Below, in pieces: positions 28,705 through 38,383 of a stretch of DNA of 64,000 nt. Origin of the DNA: Streptomyces yatensis (GTDB lineage Bacteria; Actinomycetota; Actinomycetes; Streptomycetales; Streptomycetaceae); the NCBI RefSeq assembly GCF_018069625.1, contig NZ_CP072941.1, positions 5,890,001 to 5,954,000 on the forward strand. The letters are read 5' to 3'. The translations under genes and the position numbers were made by a program. Below the pieces are notes generated by a model. That model saw nothing but the letters and a program-made list of their open reading frames with translations, did not search any database and was not told the DNA's origin. The first letter of the stretch is position 1. Each line of letters begins with the position of its first letter.

Positions 28705-30093
28705 TCAGCGGGAGTCGGCGGCGGACCGCTGAATCTCCGGCGAGCCGGTGGAACCGGCGGAACCGGCGGGACCCTTGCTGACCAGCGGACGGTCGAGGTC
28801 CCCCGCCGGTGAGCCGTCGTCGGCCGCCCGCGCCACCGCCACCGCGACCGGCTCCGACCGGTCGATGCCCTGCCCGGCAACTCGTACGCCACCGCCCTGC
28901 GCGTCGGCCCGCTTGGCGCGGCGGTGCGGCAGCGAGGCGTTGCGTATGCCCGAGATACGGTCGTGCGGGGCCAGCCGGTCCGGGTGACGCAGCGTCTTGC
29001 GTACGCAGGTGGCGGTCAGCGTGAACCCGGCCATCACCGCGAGCAGTTGGACGGGGCTGAGCGCCGTAAGGACCGCCGCCGCGCCCTGGGCGCCCGAGTC
29101 GCGGACGGTGGCGAACAGACCGGACGGCCACGGCTCGTGCAGCAGCGTCAGCATGGCCAGGAACAGCCCTGACAGGAACGGCATCACCAGCGCCCCGAGC
29201 AGCAGCGCGCGCAGGGTCAGCCGCCAGGGCACCAGCGGGCCACCGTCGTCCGCCACCAGCTTCAGCAGCAACAGCCGCTTTCCGGGGGTAGCGCCGGTCG
29301 CCAGCGGCAGGAGGATGAACCAGGCCGCGAAGATTCCTACCGGTATCCATGAGGGAGCCGCGCCGCCCTGATAGGTCATCACGGCCGCGGCAAACACCGA
29401 TGCGACGACATATCCGGCCACATCCACGACCAGCGCCGTCAGCCGCCGCCCGAACGGCACCGGACGTGCCGCCAGCGCCCGCCCGTCCAGCGCCTCCAGC
29501 GCCGGCAGCATCCGCGCGACCGGCCCGGCCAGCAGCCAACCGATCATCGCTCCCGAGGTGTTGACGATCAGGTCGTCCACGTCGAAGAGGCGGTACGGGC
29601 AGTTGTAGAGACCCCACACCCCGGTCCACTGCGTCAGCTCGAAGGACATGGCGACCACGAAGCCGATCACGGCGGTGGCGCGCAGCGAGCGCCCGAAGTG
29701 GTAGCGCAGGAAGACGCCGAGCGGCAGAAGCAGCAGCAGATTGAAGAGGGTCCCGGCGACGGCGGGGTTCTGGAGGACGAGGGAGTTGAGCCCGACCTTG
29801 TGGTGGGCCTCTTTCCAGATGTCGCCGAAGGTGTTCCCGGGCATCCACTGCGGATGGGCCACGGGCGCGAACCGCTCGCACATGTCGCCCGTCTGCTTCG
29901 GCAGCGGCACGATCGTCATGCAGTAGGCGGTGAGCAGGTAGTAGAGGAAGCCGTAGAGCGACAGCGTCCGCCCCGGGGACATCACGCCGTGCCGGCGGTA
30001 GAGGAGGACGGCTGTCGGCAGCAATAACACGAGTGCGAGCAGCGGGAAGAGGGCTGCGGCCGTCTTGATCGGCAGAAGGTAGGCGGTGGCCAT
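28705..30093 (-). CDS. VanZ/RDD-domain membrane protein
   Basis: A 462-aa polytopic protein. The N-terminal half resembles VanZ: SLYGFLYYLLTAYCMTIVPL, NLLLLLPLGVFLRYHFGRS, FELTQ and DVDDLIVNTSGAMIGW (residues about 175-190). The second half has an RDD-like domain (RLTALVVDVAGYVV, ATGATPGKRLLLLKLV) with further helices. The last 70 residues are polar and repetitive. VanZ proteins modulate glycopeptide resistance, but the role here is unknown. The ATG at 30093 starts a natural hydrophobic segment. Two overlapping palindromes lie just upstream. Confidence 0.85.
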   Translation of the reverse strand: MATAYLLPIKTAAALFPLLALVLLLPTAVLLYRRHGVMSPGRTLSLYGFLYYLLTAYCMTIVPLPKQTGDMCERFAPVAHPQWMPGNTFGDIWKEAHHKVGLNSLVLQNPAVAGTLFNLLLLLPLGVFLRYHFGRSLRATAVIGFVVAMSFELTQWTGVWGLYNCPYRLFDVDDLIVNTSGAMIGWLLAGPVARMLPALEALDGRALAARPVPFGRRLTALVVDVAGYVVASVFAAAVMTYQGGAAPSWIPVGIFAAWFILLPLATGATPGKRLLLLKLVADDGGPLVPWRLTLRALLLGALVMPFLSGLFLAMLTLLHEPWPSGLFATVRDSGAQGAAAVLTALSPVQLLAVMAGFTLTATCVRKTLRHPDRLAPHDRISGIRNASLPHRRAKRADAQGGGVRVAGQGIDRSEPVAVAVARAADDGSPAGDLDRPLVSKGPAGSAGSTGSPEIQRSAADSR

Positions 30094-30102
30094 GCACAGG
30101 AC

Positions 30103-30132
30103 TATACGCCATGCGTATACACCGCGTGTATA
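30103..30132. promoter_or_regulatory. two overlapping palindromes upstream of the VanZ/RDD gene
   Basis: TATACGC-CAT-GCGTATA (30103-30119) and TATACAC-CGC-GTGTATA (30116-30132) share their middle arm and are spaced 13 bases apart. Two related dyads 10 bases from the start of the minus-strand gene suggest a dimeric regulator. Confidence 0.5.
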
Positions 30133-30269
30133 GCTCTCCGGCGTGCGCCGATACGACGAGGGCCCCGCCCCCGGAATCCGGGAAGCGGGGCCCTCGCCCA
30201 CAGGCTTGGAGCCAAAAGCTCCGTCGCTCAGAAGCGGCAGCGCAGAAGCGGCCGTTCGGAAGCGGCAGC

Positions 30270-31043
30270 TCAGAAGCGGCGCGTGATCAAGGCGCGCTTG
30301 ACCTCCTGAATGGCCTTGGTGACCTCGATGCCCCGCGGACACGCCTCGGTGCAGTTGAAGGTGGTGCGGCAGCGCCAGACGCCGTCCTTGTCGTTCAGGA
30401 TCTCCAGCCGCTGCTCACCGCCCTCGTCGCGGGAGTCGAAGATGAAGCGGTGCGCGTTGACGATCGCCGCCGGGCCGAAGTACTGGCCGTCGTTCCAGAA
30501 CACCGGGCACGAGGAGGTGCACGCGGCGCACAGGATGCACTTGGTGGTGTCGTCGAACCGCTCGCGGTCCTCGGCGGACTGCAGCCGCTCACGCGTCGGC
30601 TCGTTGCCCGTCGTGATCAGGAAGGGCATCACATCGCGGTACGCCTGGAAGAACGGCTCCATGTCCACGATGAGGTCCTTGAGGACCGTGAGCCCCTTGA
30701 TCGGCTCGACCGTGATGGGCTTCTCCGGGTTGATGTCCTTGATCAGCGTCTTGCAGGCCAGCCGGTTGCGGCCGTTGATCCGCATCGCGTCGGAGCCGCA
30801 GATGCCGTGGGCGCAGGAGCGGCGGAAGGTCAGGGTGCCGTCCAGCTCCCACTTGACCTTGTGGAGTCCGTCGAGGACGCGCTCCTTGGGGTCCATGTCG
30901 ATCTGGAAGTCCTCCCAGACCGCCTGGTCCGAGACCTCCGGGTTGAAGCGCCGGATCCGGAAGGTGACGGTGATCAGGTGCGAGGCGGTGGCGTCGGCCG
31001 CCTCGGGGGCCTGGTCGGACTTCTCGAGGGTGGGGGTGCTCAT
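30270..31043 (-). CDS. sdhB: succinate dehydrogenase iron-sulfur subunit
   Basis: A 257-aa iron-sulfur subunit of succinate dehydrogenase (complex II). The 2Fe-2S ligands are in SCAHGICGSDAM and LACKT (residues about 78-103). The 4Fe-4S and 3Fe-4S ligands are in CILCAACTSSCPVFW and NCTEACPRGI. Electrons pass from the FAD subunit to quinone. It overlaps the sdhA stop by one base (TGATG) and is the last gene of sdhCDAB. Confidence 0.97.
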   Translation of the reverse strand: MSTPTLEKSDQAPEAADATASHLITVTFRIRRFNPEVSDQAVWEDFQIDMDPKERVLDGLHKVKWELDGTLTFRRSCAHGICGSDAMRINGRNRLACKTLIKDINPEKPITVEPIKGLTVLKDLIVDMEPFFQAYRDVMPFLITTGNEPTRERLQSAEDRERFDDTTKCILCAACTSSCPVFWNDGQYFGPAAIVNAHRFIFDSRDEGGEQRLEILNDKDGVWRCRTTFNCTEACPRGIEVTKAIQEVKRALITRRF

Positions 31044-32797
31044 CAGTACTTACGCTCCATCGGCTGGTAGCGGGTCTGCACGACCGGCTTGTAGTCGAGG
31101 CGGATGGACTCGGAGCCGTCCGCGCCCACCTCTCGGTACGCCATGGTGTGCCGCATGAAGTTGACGTCGTCGCGGTTCGGGTAGTCCTCGCGGTAGTGGC
31201 CGCCGCGCGACTCCTTGCGGGCCAGTGCCGAGATCGCCATGACCTCGGCCAGGTCGAGCAGGTTGCCCAGCTCGATGGCCTCCAGCAGATCGGTGTTGAA
31301 CCGCTTGCCCTTGTCCTGGACGCTGACGTTCTTGAATCGCTCCCGCAGGTGGCCGATCTCCTCGACGGCCTCCTTGAGCGTCTGCTCGGTGCGGAAGACC
31401 ATGACGTTCTTGTCCATGGTCTCCTGCAGCGCCTTGCGGACCTCGGTGACCCGCTCGGTGCCGGTCGCGTCCCGCAGGTTCTCCACCTGGCTCTGGACGA
31501 ACCCGGCCGGGTCCTCCGGGAGCTCGACGAAGTCGGCCCTGGCGGAGTACTCCGCGGCGGCGATACCCGCCCGGCGGCCGAAGACGTTGATGTCCAGCAG
31601 CGAGTTGGTGCCCAGCCGGTTGGCGCCGTGCACCGAGACGCAGGCGACCTCGCCGGCCGCGTACAGGCCGGGGACGACGGTGTCGTTGTCCGCCAGCACC
31701 TCGCCCTGGACGTTGGTCGGGATGCCGCCCATCGTGTAGTGCGCGGTCGGCTGGATCGGGATCGGGTCCGTGTACGGCTCGATGCCCAGGTACGTCCGCG
31801 CGAACTCGGTGATGTCGGGCAGCTTGGCGTCCAGCTGCTCCGGCGGCAGGTGGGTCAGGTCCAGATAGACGTGGTCGCCCTCCGGACCGCAGCCGCGGCC
31901 CTCACGGATCTCCGTGTAGATCGACCGCGACACCACGTCTCGCGATGCCAGGTCCTTCATGACCGGCGCGTACTTCTCCATGAAGCGCTCGCCGTCCTTG
32001 TTGCGGAGGATGCCGCCCTCACCGCGGGCGCCCTCCGTCAGCAGGATGCCCATGCGCCAGATGCCGGTCGGGTGGAACTGGAAGAACTCCATGTCCTCCA
32101 GCGGCAGCCCGCGCCGGTAGGCGACCGCCTGGCCGTCACCGGTGAGGGTGTGCGCGTTGGAGGTCACCTTGAAGAACTTGCCGCAGCCGCCGGAGGCGAA
32201 GACGACGGCCTTCGCCTGGAAGACGTGCAGCTCACCGGTGGCCAGCTCGTACGCCACCACACCGGCGGTGCGCTTGACCCCGTCGACCTCGGTCATCAGG
32301 AGGTCCAGGACGTAGAACTCGTTGAAGAACTCCACGCCCTCCTTGACGCAGTTCTGGTACAGCGTCTGGAGGATCATGTGGCCGGTGCGGTCCGAGGCGT
32401 AGCAGGACCGGCGGACCGGGGCCTCGCCGTGGTTACGGCTGTGGCCGCCGAAGCGGCGCTGGTCGATGGTGCCGTTCGGGGTGCGGTTGAACGGCAGGCC
32501 CATCTTCTCCAGGTCGAGGACAGAGTCGATGGCCTCCTTCGCCAGGATCTCGGCGGCGTCCTGGTCGACCAGGTAGTCGCCGCCCTTGATCGTGTCGAAG
32601 GTGTGCCACTCCCAGTTGTCCTCCTCGACGTTGGCGAGGGCGGCGGCCATGCCGCCCTGGGCCGCGCCGGTGTGGGAGCGGGTCGGGTAGAGCTTGGTGA
32701 GCACCGCGGTGCGGCTGCGCTTGGTCGACTCGATGGCCGCGCGCATTCCGGCCCCGCCGGCGCCGACGATGACGGTGTCGTACTTATGGATCTTCAT
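31043..32797 (-). CDS. sdhA: succinate dehydrogenase flavoprotein subunit
   Basis: A 584-aa catalytic subunit that oxidises succinate to fumarate. The N-terminal FAD motif is [15 protein letters not shown]. The histidine for covalent FAD is in [12 protein letters not shown] (residues about 40-51). The active-site Arg/His blocks include [14 protein letters not shown] [20 protein letters not shown], and [26 protein letters not shown] is the C-terminal FAD-binding block. Length is typical. It is third in the operon, 24 bases after the sdhD stop. Confidence 0.98.
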   Translation of the reverse strand: MKIHKYDTVIVGAGGAGMRAAIESTKRSRTAVLTKLYPTRSHTGAAQGGMAAALANVEEDNWEWHTFDTIKGGDYLVDQDAAEILAKEAIDSVLDLEKMGLPFNRTPNGTIDQRRFGGHSRNHGEAPVRRSCYASDRTGHMILQTLYQNCVKEGVEFFNEFYVLDLLMTEVDGVKRTAGVVAYELATGELHVFQAKAVVFASGGCGKFFKVTSNAHTLTGDGQAVAYRRGLPLEDMEFFQFHPTGIWRMGILLTEGARGEGGILRNKDGERFMEKYAPVMKDLASRDVVSRSIYTEIREGRGCGPEGDHVYLDLTHLPPEQLDAKLPDITEFARTYLGIEPYTDPIPIQPTAHYTMGGIPTNVQGEVLADNDTVVPGLYAAGEVACVSVHGANRLGTNSLLDINVFGRRAGIAAAEYSARADFVELPEDPAGFVQSQVENLRDATGTERVTEVRKALQETMDKNVMVFRTEQTLKEAVEEIGHLRERFKNVSVQDKGKRFNTDLLEAIELGNLLDLAEVMAISALARKESRGGHYREDYPNRDDVNFMRHTMAYREVGADGSESIRLDYKPVVQTRYQPMERKY

Positions 32798-32821
32798 GAG
32801 TGGATACCTCAGCCCCGGGGC

Positions 32822-33292
32822 CTAGCGGATGTTCGGGTCGAAGGTGAAGATCACCAGAGTGCCGAGCACGATGGTGAATCCTGCCGCCGTGTAGAGCAGC
32901 GCCTTCAGCCAGAGGCGGGTGTTGTCCCGCTCCGCGTAGTCGTTGATGATCGTGCGCAGGCCGTTCGCGCCGTGCAGCGTGGCGAGCCAGAGCATGATCA
33001 GATCCCATGCCTGCCAGAACGGCGAGGCCCAGCGGCCGGCCACGAAGGCGAAGCCGATCTTGGTGACACCGCCGTCCAGCACCAGCTGGATCAGCAGATG
33101 GCCCAGGACCAGGACGACCAGCAGGACGCCGGACAGGCGCATGAACAGCCAGCCGTACATCTCGAAGTTCGTACGGGTCGCCCTGGGCGTCTTGCGGGTG
33201 CGGGCCCGCGGCGGCTCGATGACCGGGGCCGGATGATCCACGTCGTACGCGCTGACCGCGTCGCTCGCGGGGGTGGTGGTCTCGGCGGACAT
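32822..33292 (-). CDS. sdhD: succinate dehydrogenase membrane anchor subunit
   Basis: A 156-aa hydrophobic anchor. A polar N-terminus of about 40 residues is followed by three helices: FMRLSGVLLVVLVLGHLLIQ with a heme/quinone His, DLIMLWLATLHGANGLR, and the final LLYTAAGFTIVLGTLVIF. The HGANGL block is typical of the family. ATG 33292 follows the sdhC stop after five bases. It anchors SdhAB to the membrane together with SdhC. Confidence 0.93.
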   Translation of the reverse strand: MSAETTTPASDAVSAYDVDHPAPVIEPPRARTRKTPRATRTNFEMYGWLFMRLSGVLLVVLVLGHLLIQLVLDGGVTKIGFAFVAGRWASPFWQAWDLIMLWLATLHGANGLRTIINDYAERDNTRLWLKALLYTAAGFTIVLGTLVIFTFDPNIR

Positions 33293-33297
33293 GTGCG

Positions 33298-33678
33298 TCA
33301 GCTCCCGAACAGTTCGCGCAGCGTGTGCTGGAGGATCGGGTAGAAGGCACCGGCCATCAGCACGACCCAGATACCGACGACGCCCCAGAGCATCTGCCGC
33401 TGGTACCTCGCTCCCTTGGACCAGAAGTCGACGGCGATGACGCGAAGGCCGTTGAGGGCGTGAAACAGGATGGCGGCCACGAGGCCGTACTCCATCAGGT
33501 TCACGACGGGATTCTTGTAGGTGGCAACCACGTTGTCGTACGCCTCGGGCGAGACGCGGACCAGCGAGGTGTCCAGCACATGTACGAACAGGAAGAAGAA
33601 GATGAGGACGCCGGTGACTCGATGAGCCACCCAGGACCACATGCCTTCCCGGCCGCGATACAGCGTTCCAGCCGGCAC
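33298..33678 (-). CDS. sdhC: succinate dehydrogenase cytochrome b556 subunit
   Basis: A 126-aa membrane subunit with three helices. SWVAHRVTGVLIFFFLFVHV carries the conserved His/Arg for heme and quinone, EYGLVAAILFHALNGLRV is the second helix with its HALNG block, and QMLWGVVGIWVVLMAGAFYP is the third. The GTG at 33678 is set by an excellent GGAGGG seven bases upstream; a longer reading frame to 33765 has no such support. It is the first gene of sdhCDAB. Confidence 0.93.
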   Translation of the reverse strand: MPAGTLYRGREGMWSWVAHRVTGVLIFFFLFVHVLDTSLVRVSPEAYDNVVATYKNPVVNLMEYGLVAAILFHALNGLRVIAVDFWSKGARYQRQMLWGVVGIWVVLMAGAFYPILQHTLRELFGS

Positions 33679-33834
33679 GGAAAAACCCTCCGGAAGCGGA
33701 TTTGGGGCCTGCCGGCTTCGGGGTCGGTCGGGCCCGGCCGGGTACGGTCCACCGGCCCTGGACATCGTACCGACGTGCTGTCGGCAGGTTCGTCCGGGGG
33801 GCTCAGGTGTGATCTATCAAGCACGAACGGGCGA

Positions 33835-34392
33835 TCATGCGATACGGAACCCGGACACATCCGGCAAGCGGGGGGTGGTCGCGGCCAGCCGGACGAGCCG
33901 GCCGCGGGCGATGCGCCGCAGCTCCTCCGCGGTGTTGTCGCGCTCCCGCTCCCGTTCGTTGCCCAGCCGGCTCCGGATTCCGGTCAGCAGCCGGTCGAGC
34001 CGCTCCTCGGGCCGCAGACCATCCAGACAGATGACGAAAACGTGACCGAATCGACGTTCGTACGCATCGTGGGCGGCCTGGAGCGCGGTGTGGGCGGCCA
34101 GCGCCCCCAGGCTCTCCGCGGGCGGCAGCTCATGGCCGACGACCGACTCGTCCGCGAGCGCCTCGTCCAGATCGGCCGGGGTGAGGTCATAGCTGGCCTC
34201 GTCCCCGGCGGCCAGCAGCGCCTCCAGATCGGGGTACGGGCGGTGGGCCGCGATCAGCCGGGCCCAGCGGCGGCTGCCGCAACAGGCGAGCAGCGCGGCC
34301 TCGGCCGCGTCGGCGGTGGCGGTGTTGAGCCGGTCGAGGCGGGAAGCGGCGGCGCGGGACCTGGACCTGGACAGCGTGGACTCCTCGGGCAC
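33835..34392 (-). CDS. UraD-like OHCU decarboxylase
   Basis: A 185-aa protein of the 2-oxo-4-hydroxy-4-carboxy-5-ureidoimidazoline decarboxylase family, which finishes the conversion of urate to S-allantoin. It has LLACCGSRRWARLIAAHRPYP at the front in place of the usual CCGS block, ALQAAHDAYERRFGHVFVICL (one residue longer than shown as AAHDAYERRFGHVFVIC), and the Arg-rich C-terminal helix. The catalytic His/Glu block is only partly clear to me. The GTG at 34392 is a choice. Other purine genes are absent from the window. Confidence 0.82.
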   Translation of the reverse strand: MPEESTLSRSRSRAAASRLDRLNTATADAAEAALLACCGSRRWARLIAAHRPYPDLEALLAAGDEASYDLTPADLDEALADESVVGHELPPAESLGALAAHTALQAAHDAYERRFGHVFVICLDGLRPEERLDRLLTGIRSRLGNERERERDNTAEELRRIARGRLVRLAATTPRLPDVSGFRIA

Positions 34393-34599
34393 GCGTGAGA
34401 GGCGTGGGAGACATGGCTGGGGCGTGTGAGCAGTACACGCTAACGAGGCGGGGAGGTGGGTGTGCCGGGGGGAACGCGATATCACCCGAACGGGGAGGTT
34501 TTACTGCATGCGGTGGACGGCATTCGGGGCGCAGGGTGTTTTTCGGTCACAAGGCGGCCGAATGCCCGAAGCGGGGAGGGCCTAAGGAGGTACACCGCC

Positions 34600-36246
34600 A
34601 TGGGATTGCCGCTCAGAGCCACCAAGGCGTCCTGCGTCCGCGGTCTCATCGCGGGTGCCGTCGCCACCCTCGTCCTGGCGGCCCTCGGCTGCCAGCAGAC
34701 GGACGGCGGCCAGGGCCAGGCCGGCACCCGCTCCTCGCCGGCGCACTCCGCGCACGCCACGACCGCCACCTCGGCGCGGTCCCCCTCGACCACTCCGCCG
34801 CACGGCACCGCGGCCTCCGCCCCGCCCCGCACCATCCCCTCCGTCCGCGAGTTCACCCCGACCACGGGCCCGGGCTGGCGGCCCGGCAGCGGCAGCCGGG
34901 TGGTGGCCGACCTCGACGGTCCGCTCGCCGACGAGGCCCACATGATCGCCACGGAGCTGGGGATGCGCACCGCCTCCGGCACCCCCCGCACCGGTGATCT
35001 CTCCCTCGCCCTCGATCCGGAGCAGAGCGGGGGCCGCGAGGCGTACAAGCTGACGGTCGGCGGCGGCCGCGCCCGGATCACCGGCCCGGCCGAGGCGGGC
35101 GTCTTCTACGGCACCCGCACCGTGAAACAGGCGCTGCGCTCCGGCGGCCGCCTCCCCGAAGGCGTGATCCACGACCGGCCCGGCCGCCCCCAGCGCGGCC
35201 TCAACCTGGACATCGCGCGCAAGTTCTTCTCGGCCGGGTGGATCGAGGCCCGGATGCGCGAGATGGCCGACCTCAAGCTCAACCAGCTGGCCCTGCACTT
35301 CTCGGACGACCAGGGCTTCCGCATCCAGAGCACCAGCCACCCCGAGATCGTCTCGGCCCAGCACCTCACCAAGGCCCAGGTCCGGGAGATCGTCGCGCTC
35401 GGGCAGCGGCTGCACATCACCGTCATCCCCGAGATCGACTCGCCGGGCCACCTCGGCGCCGTCATCAGGGCCCATCCGCAGCTCCAGCTGCGCAACGCGG
35501 GCGGCACCACGTTCCAGGGGTCGGTGGACATCTCCAATCCGGCCGCGGCCCGCATCGTCGATCAGCTGATGCGCGAGTACGCCCCGCTCTTCCCCGGCCG
35601 CTGGTGGCATCTGGGCGCCGATGAGTACCTCGCGCTGACCGTCAAGGACCCCCAGGCGTCGTTCCCGAAGCTGGTGGCCGCCGCGAAGGCGAAGTACGGA
35701 CCCAACGCCCGGGTGCAGGACCTGGTCACCGGCTGGCTGAACGACCGCGCCCGGCTCGCCCGGCAGCTGGGCAAGCAACCCAAGGCGTGGAACGACGGCT
35801 TCTTCACCGGCGGCGTCGTCAAGCCCGACAAGAACATCGAGGTCGAGTACTGGACGGGACGGCTGAAGGAGGCGGCACGGCAGCCGCTGGAATATCTGAA
35901 GGAGGGCCGCAAGGTGGTCAACCTCAACGACTCGTACCTCTACTACGTCCTCGGCGAGCCCGGCGGCTTCACCTACCCGACCGGCGAACGCATTTACGAG
36001 AGTTGGTCCCCCGCCGTACTGCGCAGCTCCACGCCCGTCGCCGACAAGTCCCTGACCGGACCGAACCGGATCCTCGGCGCCCGTTTCGCCATCTGGGGCG
36101 ACCGGCCCGAGGCCCAGACGCCCGCACAGGTGGCCCAGGGCATCCGGCTGCCGCTCGCGGCGCTGGCCCAGCGGGTGTGGGATCCCGGGAAGCCGCCGCT
36201 GAGCTGGTCGGACTTCACCCGGCTCGCCGAACGGCTCGGGGTCTGA
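34600..36246 (+). CDS. GH20 beta-N-acetylhexosaminidase lipoprotein
   Basis: A 548-aa secreted lipoprotein. The signal peptide ends in LAALGC (Cys31), followed by a long Thr/Ser/Pro linker. The GH20 barrel carries HFSDDQGFRIQS (residues about 230-241), PEIDSPGHLGA (about 282-292) and the catalytic Asp-Glu pair in WWHLGADEYLAL (about 336-347), with WNDGFF and YWTGR later. It removes terminal GlcNAc or GalNAc from chitin or wall fragments outside the cell. AAGGAGGT precedes the ATG at 34600, which decides it against earlier codons. Confidence 0.93.
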   Translation: MGLPLRATKASCVRGLIAGAVATLVLAALGCQQTDGGQGQAGTRSSPAHSAHATTATSARSPSTTPPHGTAASAPPRTIPSVREFTPTTGPGWRPGSGSRVVADLDGPLADEAHMIATELGMRTASGTPRTGDLSLALDPEQSGGREAYKLTVGGGRARITGPAEAGVFYGTRTVKQALRSGGRLPEGVIHDRPGRPQRGLNLDIARKFFSAGWIEARMREMADLKLNQLALHFSDDQGFRIQSTSHPEIVSAQHLTKAQVREIVALGQRLHITVIPEIDSPGHLGAVIRAHPQLQLRNAGGTTFQGSVDISNPAAARIVDQLMREYAPLFPGRWWHLGADEYLALTVKDPQASFPKLVAAAKAKYGPNARVQDLVTGWLNDRARLARQLGKQPKAWNDGFFTGGVVKPDKNIEVEYWTGRLKEAARQPLEYLKEGRKVVNLNDSYLYYVLGEPGGFTYPTGERIYESWSPAVLRSSTPVADKSLTGPNRILGARFAIWGDRPEAQTPAQVAQGIRLPLAALAQRVWDPGKPPLSWSDFTRLAERLGV

Positions 36247-36287
36247 GCGCGCGGCCCGGGCGGGAGAAGAAGAGGGAGAAAAGAAGG

Positions 36288-36329
36288 ACGGTCGGGGCCG
36301 CCACCCCCCACAGGAGAGGCCCCGACCGT
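36288..36329. terminator. terminator of the hexosaminidase gene
   Basis: ACGGTCGGGGCC and GGCCCCGACCGT form a perfect 12-bp stem with an 18-base loop, 41 bases after the stop codon. Confidence 0.75.
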
Positions 36330-36521
36330 CGATCAGGGAGAGCCGTCAAAGGCTCGCACCCCTTACAGCGTCGCACGCCTCGATTGCGTCACACCTCCCC
36401 TTGCGCGAAACCGGGGACTTCACCCCGCGTCCCGGGTCCGTTCCGCTCTGGACTTGACCGGTCGGATGCCCGTAACGTGCAGGTCCGCGCTCTGGGCGCG
36501 GTCAGAGGCTTCATTTTCTCG

Positions 36522-36542
36522 CGTGGCCCGCAGCGGGCCACG
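36522..36542 (+). other. hairpin in the leader of the DUF4328 gene
   Basis: CGTGGCCCGC and GCGGGCCACG are perfect inverted repeats around a single base, 23 bases before the ATG at 36566. It could act as a terminator/attenuator or shape the leader. The rest of the 319-base gap holds the preceding terminator and no other feature I can support. Confidence 0.45.
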
Positions 36543-36565
36543 TTCCCAGGGGGACTCAAAAGACC

Positions 36566-37639
36566 ATGTATCCGTGTGGGAACTGCCGCGCTGTCGCCGT
36601 CGGCCCCGACGGGCGCTGTGCCGCATGCGGGACGTACCAGCAGCAGCTGCAGCAGCCCTCCGCGCCGCCGCAGCAGCCGTCCGTCCCGCCGCAGATGGGG
36701 CAGATGCCGCCGGCGCCCGGCGGCTACCCGGCTGCCCCACCCATGGGCATGCCGACCGGCGGGGTCGATCTGCGGCGCGGGCTTTCCACCACGCTCGTCG
36801 CGCTGTTCGGCGTGGCGCTGCCGGCGCTCGTCTTCCTCTTCGTGGGGCGTTCCGGCCAGTACAGCGTGATCGGGGACATGCTGGACGCGGTCGAGGGCAA
36901 GTCCGTCTCCATCACCGAGCAGGACCTCAACGACGCCGACGACCTGTTCACCACCGCACAGGTCATCTACTGGCTGCTCACCGTCGCGATCGCCGTGGTC
37001 TGGGCGATCTGGTTCCGGCGGCTGCGGCTGAACGCCGAGGTCTTCGCGCCCGGCCAGCACCGCTTCAGCAGCGGCTGGGCGGCCGGTTCCTGGTTCACCC
37101 CCGTCGTCAACTTCTGGTTCCCCAAGCAGATCGCCAACGACATCTGGCGCGCCAGCTCCCCGCAGGGGCCGCACGCCGTCAGCCGCGGTCTGCTCAACGG
37201 CTGGTGGGTCACCTGGATCGTCGCGCTGATCACCAACGCCATCGGCGGCATCCGCTACAACCTGCTGCGCGGCAAGGTGGAGGGCGACGACTACGCCCCC
37301 TCCCCCTCCGAGGCCAAGAGCGACATCGAGAGCCTGCGCTCCATCCTGGCCTTCGACATGTTCGCGATCGTGATCTTCATGGCCGCGGCGGTCCTCGCGC
37401 TGCTGCTGGTCCGGCAGATCACCGCGATGCAGGAGCAGCGCGCCTCACTGCCCCCGCAGCTGGGCGGCCCGGCGCCGTACGGCATGCCGGCGCCGAACCC
37501 GTACGGCGCCCCGGCGCCCGGACCGGCCCCGTACGGCGCCCCGGCCCCCGGGCCCGGCTCGTACGGTGCCCCCCAGATGCCACCGACCCCGCCACCCGGC
37601 CAGCCCGGTCAGCAGTACCCGCCCTACGGGCAGGGCTAG
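36566..37639 (+). CDS. DUF4328 membrane protein with N-terminal zinc-ribbon-like motif
   Basis: A 357-aa protein of unknown function. The N-terminus MYPCGNCRAVAVGPDGRCAACG holds two Cys-x2-Cys pairs, a small zinc ribbon (first 20 residues shown trimmed: PCGNC and CAACG). A Gln/Pro-rich linker follows. The DUF4328 region (about 75-300) has four helices with the block SSGWAAGSWFTPVVNFWFPK. The tail repeats PYGAPAPGP units. It lies just before an ECF sigma-factor gene and could feed signals into it, but nothing proves that. Confidence 0.82.
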   Translation: MYPCGNCRAVAVGPDGRCAACGTYQQQLQQPSAPPQQPSVPPQMGQMPPAPGGYPAAPPMGMPTGGVDLRRGLSTTLVALFGVALPALVFLFVGRSGQYSVIGDMLDAVEGKSVSITEQDLNDADDLFTTAQVIYWLLTVAIAVVWAIWFRRLRLNAEVFAPGQHRFSSGWAAGSWFTPVVNFWFPKQIANDIWRASSPQGPHAVSRGLLNGWWVTWIVALITNAIGGIRYNLLRGKVEGDDYAPSPSEAKSDIESLRSILAFDMFAIVIFMAAAVLALLLVRQITAMQEQRASLPPQLGGPAPYGMPAPNPYGAPAPGPAPYGAPAPGPGSYGAPQMPPTPPPGQPGQQYPPYGQG

Positions 37640-37699
37640 CCCGCGGCTACGCCGGAATCGACTGGACCACGGATTCTCCGAGTGGGGCAGGAAGAGAGC

Positions 37700-38383
37700 G
37701 TGCAGGCGGACGACGCGGAACTGACCGCCGCGGTACTCGCGGCGCAGGAAGGGGACGAGACCGCCTTCCGGACCGTCTACCGGTCCGTGCACCCTCGCCT
37801 CCTCGGCTACGTGCGCACGCTGGTCGGTGACGGAGACGCGGAGGACATCACCTCGGAAGCATGGCTGCAGATCGCCCGTGACCTGCAACGCTTCAGCGGA
37901 GACGCCGACCGCTTCCGGGGCTGGGCGGCCCGGATAGCCCGCAATCGGGCACTGGACCACATACGGATGCGCGGCCGCCGTCCGGCCATCGGCGGCGATG
38001 AGTCGGAGCTGGAGTTCCGCGCCTCCGACGCGGACACCGCCGGTGAGGCGATGGAGGCCCTCGGCACCGGCCGGGCGCTCGGGCTGATCGCCCAGCTACC
38101 GCAGGACCAGGCCGAGGCGGTGGTGCTCCGGGTGGTCCTCGGCCTCGACGCCAAGAGCGCGGCCGCGGTGCTGGGCAAGCGGCCGGGGGCGGTGCGCACG
38201 GCCGCCCACCGGGGTCTGCGGCGGCTCGCGGACTTGATCGGCCCGGCGGCGGGGAGCGATCCGGCGGTGCTCGAGGGGATCCCGGGGCAACGTGAGTCAC
38301 ACGGCGGCGGAGCAACCAAGCCGGGTGCGGCGAAGTCTGCTGGTGTGACGGATTCACGCGCGCCAACGCAGAAGGACATGTGA
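37700..38383 (+). CDS. ECF-family RNA polymerase sigma factor
   Basis: A 227-aa sigma factor of the ECF class. Region 2 contains AFRTVYRSVHPRLLGYVRTL and AEDITSEAWLQIARDL. Region 4 contains AEAVVLRVVLGLDAKSAAAVL and RPGAVRTAAHRGLRRLADL. A 45-residue Gly/Ser-rich tail follows region 4. The GTG at 37700 was chosen for AGGAAGAG upstream; GTG 37682 is possible. The stop overlaps the next start by one base, which points to co-translation with the membrane partner, probably its anti-sigma factor. Confidence 0.9.
   Translation: MQADDAELTAAVLAAQEGDETAFRTVYRSVHPRLLGYVRTLVGDGDAEDITSEAWLQIARDLQRFSGDADRFRGWAARIARNRALDHIRMRGRRPAIGGDESELEFRASDADTAGEAMEALGTGRALGLIAQLPQDQAEAVVLRVVLGLDAKSAAAVLGKRPGAVRTAAHRGLRRLADLIGPAAGSDPAVLEGIPGQRESHGGGATKPGAAKSAGVTDSRAPTQKDM

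Noticed and set aside
31148..33343. 731-aa plus-strand frame over sdhA and sdhD
   Set aside because: Antisense to sdhA/sdhD with their conserved motifs; Val/Leu/Arg/Asp-rich shadow composition.
33679..33765. 29-residue N-terminal extension of SdhC
   Set aside because: Pro/Arg-rich, and the downstream GTG has a near-ideal GGAGGG site.
36454..36478. Promoter TTGACC/TAACGT before the DUF4328 gene
   Set aside because: The spacer is only 13 bases, too short for a normal sigma-70-type promoter.
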